From: CAUZIZ01 sp963579905
GTDB lineage: Bacteria; Acidobacteriota; UBA6911; RPQK01; JAJDTT01
NCBI GenBank assembly: GCA_963579905.1
Contig: CAUZIZ010000228.1
Span: 1-7,055, forward strand
Reading direction: 5' to 3'
Length of the DNA: 7,055 nt
Part shown: in pieces, positions 1 through 5,994 of the stretch
Position numbering within the stretch: the stretch's first letter is position 1
Layout: every line of letters starts with the position of its first letter
The notes under the pieces: model-generated
What the model was told of the DNA's origin: nothing
The model's database searches: none
The model's input: the letters and a program-made list of their open reading frames with translations, nothing else
Position numbers and translations under genes: made by a program

Positions 1-243
1 AACAGGGGTCATACAGACCGGAATTTCTCAGTCAATTCGGTCAGCGTATCCATGCACGCGCAGCATAGCATTACAAACTACATATTGATACCTTTATTTA
101 TTTACGAGTTCTCAGCAGAGATCTAAGTTGAAGTCATCTCGAGCTCAATATTCTTCTAACAGATTGATTGTAATCATGTTAATACGATGTCCAAATAGCT
201 TAACCGGACAGTAGTGATCGGTGTATCTTGGAATTTGAGTTAG
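1..243. other. AT-rich stretch without a recognisable gene
   Basis: No open frame of convincing length or family resemblance is visible on either strand, and stop codons are frequent in all frames. By hand count 61-240 holds 63 G+C in 180 bases (about 35%), against 36 of 60 in a sample inside the neighbouring gene (361-420). It lies downstream of the minus-strand aldolase remnant. A weak inverted repeat (GACCGGAATT at 16-25, AATTCGGTC at 34-42, one base missing) could form a small hairpin, but no T-tract follows it. The segment may be an intergenic spacer or the border of an acquired block. Confidence 0.6.
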
Positions 244-984
244 TCATTCCCTCGCTTCTGCCAACTGACTCTGAGCCTCATCTCGTAGAAACGCGAAATC
301 GCTGCTCAGATCGAAGAAAGAGAATCCCTGTTTCACGCGCTGGCGAAGTGCGTTGGCGGAAGGCACGGGAAGGCCACAGGGCTTGTCCACACTCTGGCAG
401 GCCGTCAAGAACGTTTGCATCGCCTCTTCGTGTTCGGGCCTGCCAGCGCTGACCTCCAGGTCCAGGGCCAGGTCGTTGGGACCAAGGAAGCCGATGTCGA
501 TATCTTCGAAGGCCATGATGCCGTCGGCGTTCTCGATGCCCTCCCGATCTTCTATCTGAGGGATGACCACGACTTCTCCGTTGATCCAGCTCCGGTAGTC
601 CATTCCCCAGGTCAATGCTCGAGTCGTGCCGGAAGAGCGCTTGCCTCTGGGAGGGTACCGACAGGCTTGTGCAATCGCTTCAGCCTGCTGGGCCGTCCGA
701 ATGTGAGGAACCACTACGCCGAAGGCTCCGGCTTCGAGGAGGCGTCCCAAGGTGGAGACCTGATCGTCCCAGGTTCAGACGATGGGTGTGGCCCCTCGCG
801 ATTCCGCCGCGCGGAAGAGCTCTGTGATTCCTCCCAGACCCATCGGAGAGTGCTCGGCATCGACCGCCAACCAGTCAAAGCCCACCGAGGCCATGACTTC
901 TGCGGCCAAAGGTGATGCCAGATTAAGCCAAGTTCCAATCGAAATCTGCCCCTCTCCTAATCGCTCGCGAATCTTATTCTTCAT
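244..984 (-). pseudogene. HpcH/HpaI-family class II aldolase, interrupted by an in-frame TGA at codon 70
   Basis: This family catalyses metal-dependent, pyruvate-forming retro-aldol cleavage of 2-keto-3-deoxy or 2,4-dihydroxy acids in the cytoplasm (HpaI, RhmA, GarL). The reading frame begins at ATG 984-982 and ends at TGA 246-244, 247 codons in all, a normal family length. It contains one internal stop, TGA at 777-775. Before it, FDWLAVDAEHSP carries the D42/H45 pair of E. coli HpaI. After it, and in the same frame, come GRLLEAGAFGVVVPH (codons 80-94), the metal ligand E145 in PQIEDRE and D171 in FLGPNDLA. The E. coli numbering aligns without gaps over the first 86 codons and puts the stop on catalytic Arg70; a CGA-to-TGA change would explain it. 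Asp84 of HpaI is Glu here. TTG 750-748 could restart translation, but that product would lack D42, H45 and R70. The gene probably shared a transcript with the dioxygenase upstream. A recent nonsense mutation or an assembly error both fit. Substrate unknown. Confidence 0.85.
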
Positions 985-1005
985 GATTCCAAATTACGGG
1001 TAATC

Positions 1006-1123
1006 GTAGGGTGCAGGTGCAGGTGGGGTCCAGGTTGCAGGTTTGCAGCACGGGATATGGAGTTCAGGCTCCTGCCTGGTCAACCTGTGACTTGAAACTT
1101 GCAACCTGTAACCCCGACCCTAC
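1006..1123. repeat. Large imperfect inverted repeat built of AACCTG/TTGCAA words
   Basis: The left arm (1006-1048) and right arm (about 1091-1123) are imperfect reverse complements. GTAGGGT (1006-1012) matches ACCCTAC (1117-1123), GGGGT (1025-1029) matches ACCCC (1111-1115), and CAGGTTGCA at 1031-1039 matches TGCAACCTG in the right arm. The left arm has an extra 11 bases of tandem GCAGGT units. The right arm overlaps the TAG stop (1122-1120) of the dioxygenase gene. The structure lies between two minus-strand genes. It could act as a terminator or RNA-stabilising hairpin, or be a REP-like dispersed element; there is no clean T-tract. Confidence 0.6.
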
Positions 1124-2088
1124 ACACAACCTGGCGTGTCCTCGCTCCAACGGTTGTACACCGGGTTCTCTTGATTTTCGAGTCGCGAACGAGTGTCGCT
1201 CCAGAGCCGTGACCAGACGTCTGGATCGGTCAGGACCGACTCGGGATGGCTGCGGCTGCGCGCCACGAAGCCGGGAAACAGTGGCCGGCCGGTGGGTTGA
1301 CCGATAGGGCTGTAGCGAAGATCGAAACTCCAACGCACTTTGTTGCTGCGGTTGGGAAGGGATGAGTGAATCGTATCGTGTGTCATGAAGAGCACGCTGC
1401 CAGGCTTCATGGGTACGGTGACTGGCTCCCTTCGCAGTAGGCGACCCGGAATGTTAACGCCTCCCCTGGAGGCAGGACAGTGAGTTTGGAGATCGTGCTT
1501 ATTACTCTCTGGCACGACTTTGAGACACCCATTTTCCTCGGTGGATTCGGTGATCGGGATCCAGACGGTCAGAATTGTGGATTCATCCGCCTCGGGTAGG
1601 ATCACACCCCTGTCCTGGTGCCACCCCACGGTATCTGCGAGACCATTCCAGTTTCCCCTGGGGATAGCCTGTTTGGGCAGTTTAAAGCGAGTGTGCTGGA
1701 CTGGATTGGAGTAGATCTCAGGGCCGATGAACGCCTCAACCCGGTCCAGGAGCCTCGGGTTTCTCAGCAGATCGAAGACCGCCCTGCCGGTATGCATCGG
1801 TGTGTCATGAGAAATTCCCGACTGGGGGAGAGATATATCCAGGGGTTGAGTGTGGAGATGGCCGGTCTCCTGAGTAATGCGCATCAAACGCTCGCAGACG
1901 GGAAGATCACGATAGGTCGACGTCAGCTGTCCCTCCCTAACCAGGTGCGTAGCCAGTCTGTCCAGGAGGTCTTGATACTCTTCGACAATGGGCTGAAGAT
2001 CCTTCCCTGGATCGAGTACTTCATCCACGACAACGAAGCCCTGTTCCTGAAATGTTTCCAGAAAAGAGGCCTGTAGATTCCTCGACAT
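1120..2088 (-). CDS. Phytanoyl-CoA dioxygenase (PhyH) family Fe(II)/2-oxoglutarate oxygenase
   Basis: Predicted 322-residue soluble, non-haem Fe(II), 2-oxoglutarate-dependent oxygenase, expected to hydroxylate a small organic substrate while converting 2-oxoglutarate to succinate and CO2. The facial triad is visible: H157 and D159 in GWHQDRG, and the distal histidine H241 in HDTIHSSLPNRS. R252 in NKVRWSFDLRY sits where the family binds the 2-oxoglutarate carboxylate. The N-terminus (FLETFQEQGFVVVDEVLDP) is the usual PhyH opening and the C-terminal YNRW is typical of bacterial members. I chose ATG 2088-2086 because GGAAGG lies 6 nt upstream; an in-frame GTG at 2109 would add 7 residues and place that Shine-Dalgarno inside the gene. 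The gene is divergent from the SDR gene and precedes the broken aldolase. PhyH proteins are very diverse and the substrate cannot be read from sequence. Family assignment is firm. Confidence 0.9.
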   Translation of the reverse strand: MSRNLQASFLETFQEQGFVVVDEVLDPGKDLQPIVEEYQDLLDRLATHLVREGQLTSTYRDLPVCERLMRITQETGHLHTQPLDISLPQSGISHDTPMHTGRAVFDLLRNPRLLDRVEAFIGPEIYSNPVQHTRFKLPKQAIPRGNWNGLADTVGWHQDRGVILPEADESTILTVWIPITESTEENGCLKVVPESNKHDLQTHCPASRGGVNIPGRLLRREPVTVPMKPGSVLFMTHDTIHSSLPNRSNKVRWSFDLRYSPIGQPTGRPLFPGFVARSRSHPESVLTDPDVWSRLWSDTRSRLENQENPVYNRWSEDTPGCV

Positions 2089-2094
2089 GATTTT

Positions 2095-2100
2095 CCTTCC
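2095..2100 (-). promoter_or_regulatory. Ribosome binding site of the PhyH gene
   Basis: GGAAGG on the minus strand lies 6 nt upstream of ATG 2088-2086. It decides the start in favour of this ATG over the in-frame GTG at 2109-2107. Confidence 0.7.
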
Positions 2101-2112
2101 CAACGCCACCCG

Positions 2113-2139
2113 AACCTGAAATGATTGTACCCGCAGGTT
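2113..2139. promoter_or_regulatory. Inverted repeat AACCTG-N15-CAGGTT in the divergent promoter region
   Basis: Perfect 6-bp arms (2113-2118 and 2134-2139) sit symmetrically around the candidate -10 box of the minus-strand PhyH promoter. One arm lies in the -35/-10 spacer and the other near the expected transcription start. This is where a repressor dimer could bind and control one or both divergent genes. AACCTG is also a recurrent word in the spacer at 1006-1123, so the repeat may belong to a dispersed sequence family instead. Confidence 0.35.
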
Positions 2140-2153
2140 TTGAGCAGTAGCAA
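2124..2153 (-). promoter_or_regulatory. Candidate sigma70 promoter for the PhyH gene
   Basis: On the minus strand TTGCTA (2153-2148) is followed after 18 nt by TACAAT (2129-2124). The -35 matches consensus at 4 of 6 positions and the -10 at 5 of 6. Transcription would start near 2117, giving a leader of about 30 nt. I found no equally good promoter for the divergent SDR gene. Confidence 0.45.
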
Positions 2154-2162
2154 GAAGTCTCT

Positions 2163-3053
2163 ATGAACCCCGAACAGCCCATTCTGGTCACGGGAGCGAG
2201 CGGCGTCGTAGGTTGGCATCTTTGCCGTTTTCTGAACGGTCAGGGTCGAGCTGTTGTAGGAACCTTCCGGGAGAGTGCTCCCTGCTTGGAAGGTGTGTGC
2301 TTTCGCCAGCTGCGGTTGGAGGATCCTGGGTCAATAGAGTCGCTGTTTGAACGTCAATCCTACCGGGCCATCGTCCACTGCGCTGCGCTTTCCCATCCGG
2401 ATGAATGCGAGCGGCAGCCCCAGCAGGCTGAGACGGTAAACGTCTTGGGGACCCGCCGATTGATGGAGGGGCTGGTAGATCGGCGCCGTTTCGTGTACCT
2501 GTCCACCGATCAGGTCTTCGATGGTACCAAGGGCAACTATGGTGAAGTTGATCCTACCCATCCGGTCAACGAGTACGCCCGAGGTAAACGCATAGCTGAA
2601 GCGTATGTTCTGGATCGAAGCAACTCGATAGTGGTGCGGTTGTCCAAGGTCTTTGGATGGGGAAGCCCGTTTCACGATTGCTTCCTGGATTGGGCACGCT
2701 CCTGTTTCGAAAGCCAGAAACAAGTTCCGTTGTTCCGGGATCAGTACCGGAGCTTCGTGTATGTAGGCATGGTCGTGCGAGCTCTGGAACGGTTGATCTT
2801 TGCTCATCCCCGCCACAACCTGTACCACCTGGGAGGGCCAGGTCGACTCAGTCGCCTGGATCTGGGAGAACTTTTCGCTCAGACATTCGGGTTCGATCGC
2901 TCCCTGATTTTCCCGGTTTCAGTGGAGGGCGTCGGCCAGGCGGCTCGAGGTAGGGACTGCTCCTTGGACTCCAGTCGCCTCACTGTCGAATTCGGCCTGC
3001 AGAACCGTCCTGTCCGGGAAGATCTCCAACGGATGAAAGAGGGGCTTTACTAA
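2163..3053 (+). CDS. RmlD-like extended SDR / NAD(P)-dependent sugar-nucleotide reductase
   Basis: A 296-residue Rossmann-fold protein of the RmlD substrate-binding family. The prototype, dTDP-4-dehydrorhamnose reductase, performs the last step of dTDP-L-rhamnose synthesis. The nucleotide-binding motif TGASGVVG is at residues 10-17. VHCAALSHPDECERQP (71-86), followed by VN, is the typical RmlD segment. YLSTDQVFDGTKGNY (112-126) gives the active-site S/T region, and Y138 and K142 form the YxxxK pair. ARGRDCSLDSSRL (261-273) matches the C-terminal family motif. The start is ATG 2163 with only a weak AAGAAG upstream. No rmlA, rmlB or rmlC lies nearby, so a rhamnose role is unproven; many stand-alone members reduce other substrates. 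It is divergent from the PhyH gene. Family is sure, substrate is not. Confidence 0.88.
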   Translation: MNPEQPILVTGASGVVGWHLCRFLNGQGRAVVGTFRESAPCLEGVCFRQLRLEDPGSIESLFERQSYRAIVHCAALSHPDECERQPQQAETVNVLGTRRLMEGLVDRRRFVYLSTDQVFDGTKGNYGEVDPTHPVNEYARGKRIAEAYVLDRSNSIVVRLSKVFGWGSPFHDCFLDWARSCFESQKQVPLFRDQYRSFVYVGMVVRALERLIFAHPRHNLYHLGGPGRLSRLDLGELFAQTFGFDRSLIFPVSVEGVGQAARGRDCSLDSSRLTVEFGLQNRPVREDLQRMKEGLY

Positions 3054-3080
3054 GCTGAAATGATTCGTCTGAACGTCTCT
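3051..3080 (+). repeat. Stop-abutting intergenic repeat, copy 1 (after the SDR gene)
   Basis: The element begins with the TAA stop of the SDR gene: TAAGCTGAAA, then GATTCGTC, then one GTCTGAAC unit, then GTCTCT. The same order of blocks recurs directly after rpoZ at 6859-6909, where the 8-base unit is expanded. It is outside coding sequence except for the stop codon. Confidence 0.6.
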
Positions 3081-3113
3081 CTTTCCCGGACAATGCCGTC
3101 AACATTTAAAAGC

Positions 3114-3135
3114 TGCGAACACTTCGGCGTTCGCA
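3114..3135 (+). terminator. C(UUCG)G-capped hairpin, possible terminator of the SDR gene
   Basis: TGCGAAC (3114-3120) pairs with GTTCGCA (3129-3135). With one A.C mismatch the stem continues to a C-G pair closing a TTCG tetraloop, giving 8 paired positions. C(UUCG)G is an exceptionally stable RNA loop. The downstream sequence is moderately T-rich (GTTCGGTGTTCTGCGGTTTG) but lacks a true T-tract, so intrinsic termination is uncertain. It lies 61 nt past the SDR stop codon. Confidence 0.45.
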
Positions 3136-3181
3136 TGTTCGGTGTTCTGCGGTTTGTGATTTAGCCTTTCTTTGTTGCTCT

Positions 3182-3189
3182 GGAGGAGG
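3182..3189 (+). promoter_or_regulatory. Strong Shine-Dalgarno GGAGGAGG
   Basis: GGAGGAGG lies 6 nt before TTG 3196 and 12 nt before ATG 3202, both opening the same short frame. It is the best ribosome binding site between the SDR gene and the ABC transporter, yet the frame it serves is not the transporter's. Confidence 0.55.
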
Positions 3190-3195
3190 CAACCA

Positions 3196-3285
3196 TTGGA
3201 AATGCTGAACCGTAGAATATCGAACAAGCGAATTCCGAAGGACTTTGATCTCCGGTGGCCCCCAAAAGCAGAGGGACCCTGCTAG
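3196..3285 (+). CDS. Possible 29-residue leader peptide upstream of the ABC flippase gene
   Basis: This frame reads TTG GAA ATG CTG ... TGC TAG and encodes a basic 29-residue peptide (27 if ATG 3202 is used). Its start is well placed behind GGAGGAGG. It ends 10 nt before GTG 3296, the start I prefer for the transporter, so it could couple or regulate transporter translation. Alternatively it is the true N-terminus of the transporter, separated by a +1 shift at CCCCCAAAA (3259-3267) that is either programmed or an assembly indel. I recognise no homologue. Treat as a hypothesis. Confidence 0.35.
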   Translation: MEMLNRRISNKRIPKDFDLRWPPKAEGPC

Positions 3286-3295
3286 AATCCCGATA

Positions 3296-5083
3296 GTGTC
3301 TGAGCTGCGAAAACTTCTTCCCTATATCTTGCCGAATCTTCCCCTCTTGCTGGCCGCCCTGGCGTTTCTGGTAATAAGCGGTGCGTTGGAAACCCTGGTC
3401 ATCATTCTGCTGGCACCGATCTTCAATCAACTGTCAACGGTGTCTGCGGCGAGTACGCCAACGGTACCCGATAAATTTGCTTTCCTGGATTCCTGGCTTG
3501 GCCTGAGACCGAACAACTTCAGCCGGATTGGGATCTTCATGATCGTCTTCTCCTTTTTCAAGGCGATCTGCCTATACCTGGCTGAATACCTCATGAGCTA
3601 CAGTGGACAGAATGTCGTGGCGGCATTGAGGCGCCGCATTCATGCTTATCTTTTGGGGCAGTCGTTGGCCTTCTATGCGAAGAGTGCCACCGGAAAGATC
3701 ATGGCTCGTGTGATCAGTGACACCGAGTTGTTGCAGGAGGCCGCGAGTAAGTCTCTTCCCGACTTCCTGCGCCAGGGTTTTCTTCTCATCTTCTTTCTGG
3801 GCTTGATCTTCTACGCCAACTGGAAGTTGTCACTCCTGGTTCTGTTGGCCGCTCCTGTGGTCCTGGGCCTTACTATGAGCCTCGGTCGAAAAATGCGAGG
3901 TATGAGTCGAAGAACCCAGGAGAACCTCTCCGAGATCGCGCACGTGCTGCAGGAGACGATTACCGGGCAGAGAATCGTAAAGGCCTTCGGGATGGAGTCC
4001 TACGAGAGGGATCGTTTCCAACGTGCTACCGAGCAGCACACCCGAGTCAGCATTCGGGCCGCCCGCCTCTCTGCCTCGGTATCTCCGCTTATTGAATTTA
4101 TAGGATATGCGTCTTTTGTGCCTTTTCTTCTCTATGCGAATCACGAGGTCAACCGGGGGTCTTTGGGGGTCTTCGTGGTTTTCGTAGCCGCTCTTTTCCG
4201 CCTCTACGAACCCGTGCGAAAGTTGTCTCGAATGCACCTGAACTTCCAACAGGCGTTCGCTTCATCCACTCGGATCTTCGAGCTGTTGGAATCCCCGGTT
4301 GCCATCCAGGAGTCGAGCAGCGCCAGCGAGTTGCCCCTTTTGAGTCGGGAAATCAGCTTTGAAGGACTGTCTTTTTCCTACTCAGGGAACGAGAGCCTGG
4401 TGCTCCAGGAAATCAATCTGACGATCCAGAAAGGAGAGGTCGTTGCCCTGGTAGGCAGTAGCGGGGGGGGGAAGAGCACGCTGGCCAGTCTGCTGCCACG
4501 ATTCTATGATGTGTCCGCCGGCCGCGTCGCTATCGACGGCGTGGATATACGCGCCGTGACCCTGAGTTCCCTACGCGGTCAAATTGCCATTGTCTCCCAG
4601 GAGACCTTCCTGTTCGACGATACTGTGCGGAGGAATATTGCTTACGGACGTGAGGACTGCAGCGACGATCAGATCGTGGCGGCGGCGAAGGCGGCTTTCA
4701 TCCACGACTTCGTCCTGACGTTGTCCGATGGATATGACACCAGGATAGGGGAACGCGGCGAACGACTCTCCGGAGGCCAACGGCAGCGGATTGCGATTGC
4801 TCGGACCGTCCTCAAAGATTCCCCCATCCTGATTCTTGATGAAGCGACGTCAGCCCTAGATACGGAGTCGGAGCGTTTACTTCAGGAAGCACTGTACAAT
4901 TTGATGCGGCAGCGAACTGCCGTTGTCATCGCCCACCGGCTGTCCACCGTACGTCTGGCGGATCGAATCGTCGTGATGGAGTCGGGGCGAATCGTAGAGA
5001 CGGGAAATCACAAGACGCTGCTAGAGCGTTCAGGTCGATATCGAACCTTGTATGATCTGCAGTTTGCAGAAACCGAAGGTTGA
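3296..5083 (+). CDS. msbA: MsbA-like ABC transporter, fused permease and ATPase (lipid/lipid A flippase family)
   Basis: A 595-residue half-transporter (E. coli MsbA is 582) expected to act as an inner-membrane homodimer flipping lipid A-core or a similar lipid. An exporter TM domain of about six helices (roughly residues 14-43, 77-98, 159-198 as two, 265-303 as two) is followed by a complete ATPase domain. In this numbering: Walker A GSSGGGKST 387-395 (K393), Q-loop Q435, signature LSGGQ 491-495, Walker B ILILDE 511-516 with catalytic E516, D-loop SALD, and H-loop H547. The start is uncertain. GTG 3296 gives VSELRKLLPYI, like MsbA openings. In-frame TTG 3245 would add 17 polar residues, and its AAGGA is only 2 nt away. 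No in-frame ATG exists upstream. It is first in a run with yicC, gmk and rpoZ. MsbA versus another lipid-exporting type IV ABC protein cannot be separated by sequence alone. Confidence 0.87.
   Translation: MSELRKLLPYILPNLPLLLAALAFLVISGALETLVIILLAPIFNQLSTVSAASTPTVPDKFAFLDSWLGLRPNNFSRIGIFMIVFSFFKAICLYLAEYLMSYSGQNVVAALRRRIHAYLLGQSLAFYAKSATGKIMARVISDTELLQEAASKSLPDFLRQGFLLIFFLGLIFYANWKLSLLVLLAAPVVLGLTMSLGRKMRGMSRRTQENLSEIAHVLQETITGQRIVKAFGMESYERDRFQRATEQHTRVSIRAARLSASVSPLIEFIGYASFVPFLLYANHEVNRGSLGVFVVFVAALFRLYEPVRKLSRMHLNFQQAFASSTRIFELLESPVAIQESSSASELPLLSREISFEGLSFSYSGNESLVLQEINLTIQKGEVVALVGSSGGGKSTLASLLPRFYDVSAGRVAIDGVDIRAVTLSSLRGQIAIVSQETFLFDDTVRRNIAYGREDCSDDQIVAAAKAAFIHDFVLTLSDGYDTRIGERGERLSGGQRQRIAIARTVLKDSPILILDEATSALDTESERLLQEALYNLMRQRTAVVIAHRLSTVRLADRIVVMESGRIVETGNHKTLLERSGRYRTLYDLQFAETEG
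4463..4471 (+). repeat. Nine-G homopolymer inside the Walker A codons
   Basis: Codons for the three glycines just before the Walker A lysine are GGG GGG GGG, an uninterrupted tract of nine G ending at the AAG lysine codon (4472-4474). The frame is intact here. Such tracts slip in replication and are error-prone in sequencing. Confidence 0.95.
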
Positions 5084-5124
5084 AAGATACAGGTACCTTG
5101 GAATTTGGAAGTCAGGTGATAACT

Positions 5125-5994
5125 ATGCAAAGTATGACCGGGTTCGGACGGGCCGAGAGATCGTTCGAGCGCTCGGACATTATCGTGGAGATTCGGACTC
5201 TCAACGGTCGATATCTAGATCTGAAGCCCAACCTTCCCAGGGGTCTCTTGTCCTACGAACCGCGAGTGCGCAAGCAAGTCCAGGGCCTCCTGCATAGGGG
5301 ACGAGTGGAGGTCACGGTACATCTTGTCCCGAGGGCCACGGACCGCTACCAGGTCGATCGGGCGGTCGTCCAGAATTACCTGGCGCTGAGCCAGGAAATC
5401 CAGTCCCTGGGGATTGAGGGCCCACTGGATCTCAACGGTTTTCTGCAATTACCCGGCGTGCTGACCTCGTTGGGTTCGTTGGATGATGGAGAGTCCTTCG
5501 CGTCTGATCTGTTCGGGGTCCTGCTCGACGCCTTGGGCCAGGTGGTGGAGAGCCGCGCAATTGAGGGCAAGAATCTGAAGACCGAGATCGACAACTACCT
5601 ACGAACTCTGGAGCAACTACTGGAAGGCATCCGGGCCGGCGCGAATGCGGCCTTCAGTTTCCATCGTCAAAAGCTTCGAGAGCGGATTGAGCAACTCGAT
5701 GTAGAAGAGGCCCTGGATGAAGGTCGTCTGGCTCAGGAGCTGGTCTACTATGCCCGCCGCTCTGATATCACCGAAGAGATTGCCCGGTTACAGAGCCATA
5801 TCAGTCGCTTTCGCGATACAACCGAGGATGTGACGAAGAGCATCGGGAAGAACCTTGACTTTCTTTGCCAGGAGATGAACCGGGAGATCTCCACTATTCT
5901 GGCCAAGAGCCCTCTTCCCGATACCTCCGACCTCGCTCTGAAGGCCAAGGGCGAGATTGAGAAGATAAGAGAGCAGGTGCAAAACGTTGAGTAA
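5125..5994 (+). CDS. yicC: YicC/YloC family endoribonuclease-like protein
   Basis: A 289-residue protein matching both halves of the family: the N-terminal YicC-like domain opening with MTGFGRAE (residues 4-11), and the C-terminal DUF1732 domain with RRSDITEEIARLQSH (211-225) and GKNLDFLCQEMNREI (241-255). E. coli YicC is reported as an endoribonuclease acting on small RNA; the same activity here is inferred from family. I chose ATG 5125 because MQSMTGFGR matches the usual M-x-x-MTGFGR start and AGGTG lies 6 nt upstream. The frame is open back to ATG 5080, which would add 15 unconserved residues and overlap the transporter's end. The gap from the transporter is 41 nt, and the 3' end overlaps gmk by 8 nt, so cotranscription is likely. 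The yicC-gmk-rpoZ order recurs in many bacteria. No defect seen. Confidence 0.92.
   Translation: MQSMTGFGRAERSFERSDIIVEIRTLNGRYLDLKPNLPRGLLSYEPRVRKQVQGLLHRGRVEVTVHLVPRATDRYQVDRAVVQNYLALSQEIQSLGIEGPLDLNGFLQLPGVLTSLGSLDDGESFASDLFGVLLDALGQVVESRAIEGKNLKTEIDNYLRTLEQLLEGIRAGANAAFSFHRQKLRERIEQLDVEEALDEGRLAQELVYYARRSDITEEIARLQSHISRFRDTTEDVTKSIGKNLDFLCQEMNREISTILAKSPLPDTSDLALKAKGEIEKIREQVQNVE

Noticed and set aside
775..777. Selenocysteine at the aldolase TGA
   Set aside because: The position is a catalytic arginine, not Cys/Sec, in this family. The hairpin begins 1 nt after the TGA, so its loop is too close for a typical bacterial SECIS element, and no selenoprotein machinery is in view.
415..915. 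Plus-strand frame of 166 codons opposite the aldolase
   Set aside because: It is the complement of a recognisable aldolase, has no family resemblance and no convincing ribosome binding site.
244..984. Genetic code with TGA as a sense codon
   Set aside because: TGA terminates the msbA-like gene, gmk and the aldolase frame itself at family-typical lengths, and no other gene in the window needs TGA read through.
1006..1123. CRISPR array or tandem repeat array
   Set aside because: The repeated words are short, degenerate and arranged as an inverted repeat; there are no regularly spaced direct repeats with unique spacers.
1618..2076. Plus-strand frame of 152 codons opposite the PhyH gene
   Set aside because: Antisense shadow of a gene with intact metal-binding motifs; no recognisable protein features.
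244..3053. A coordinated new pathway of aldolase, PhyH and SDR genes
   Set aside because: The aldolase is broken, the SDR is divergent, and none of the substrates can be inferred, so adjacency alone does not support a system.
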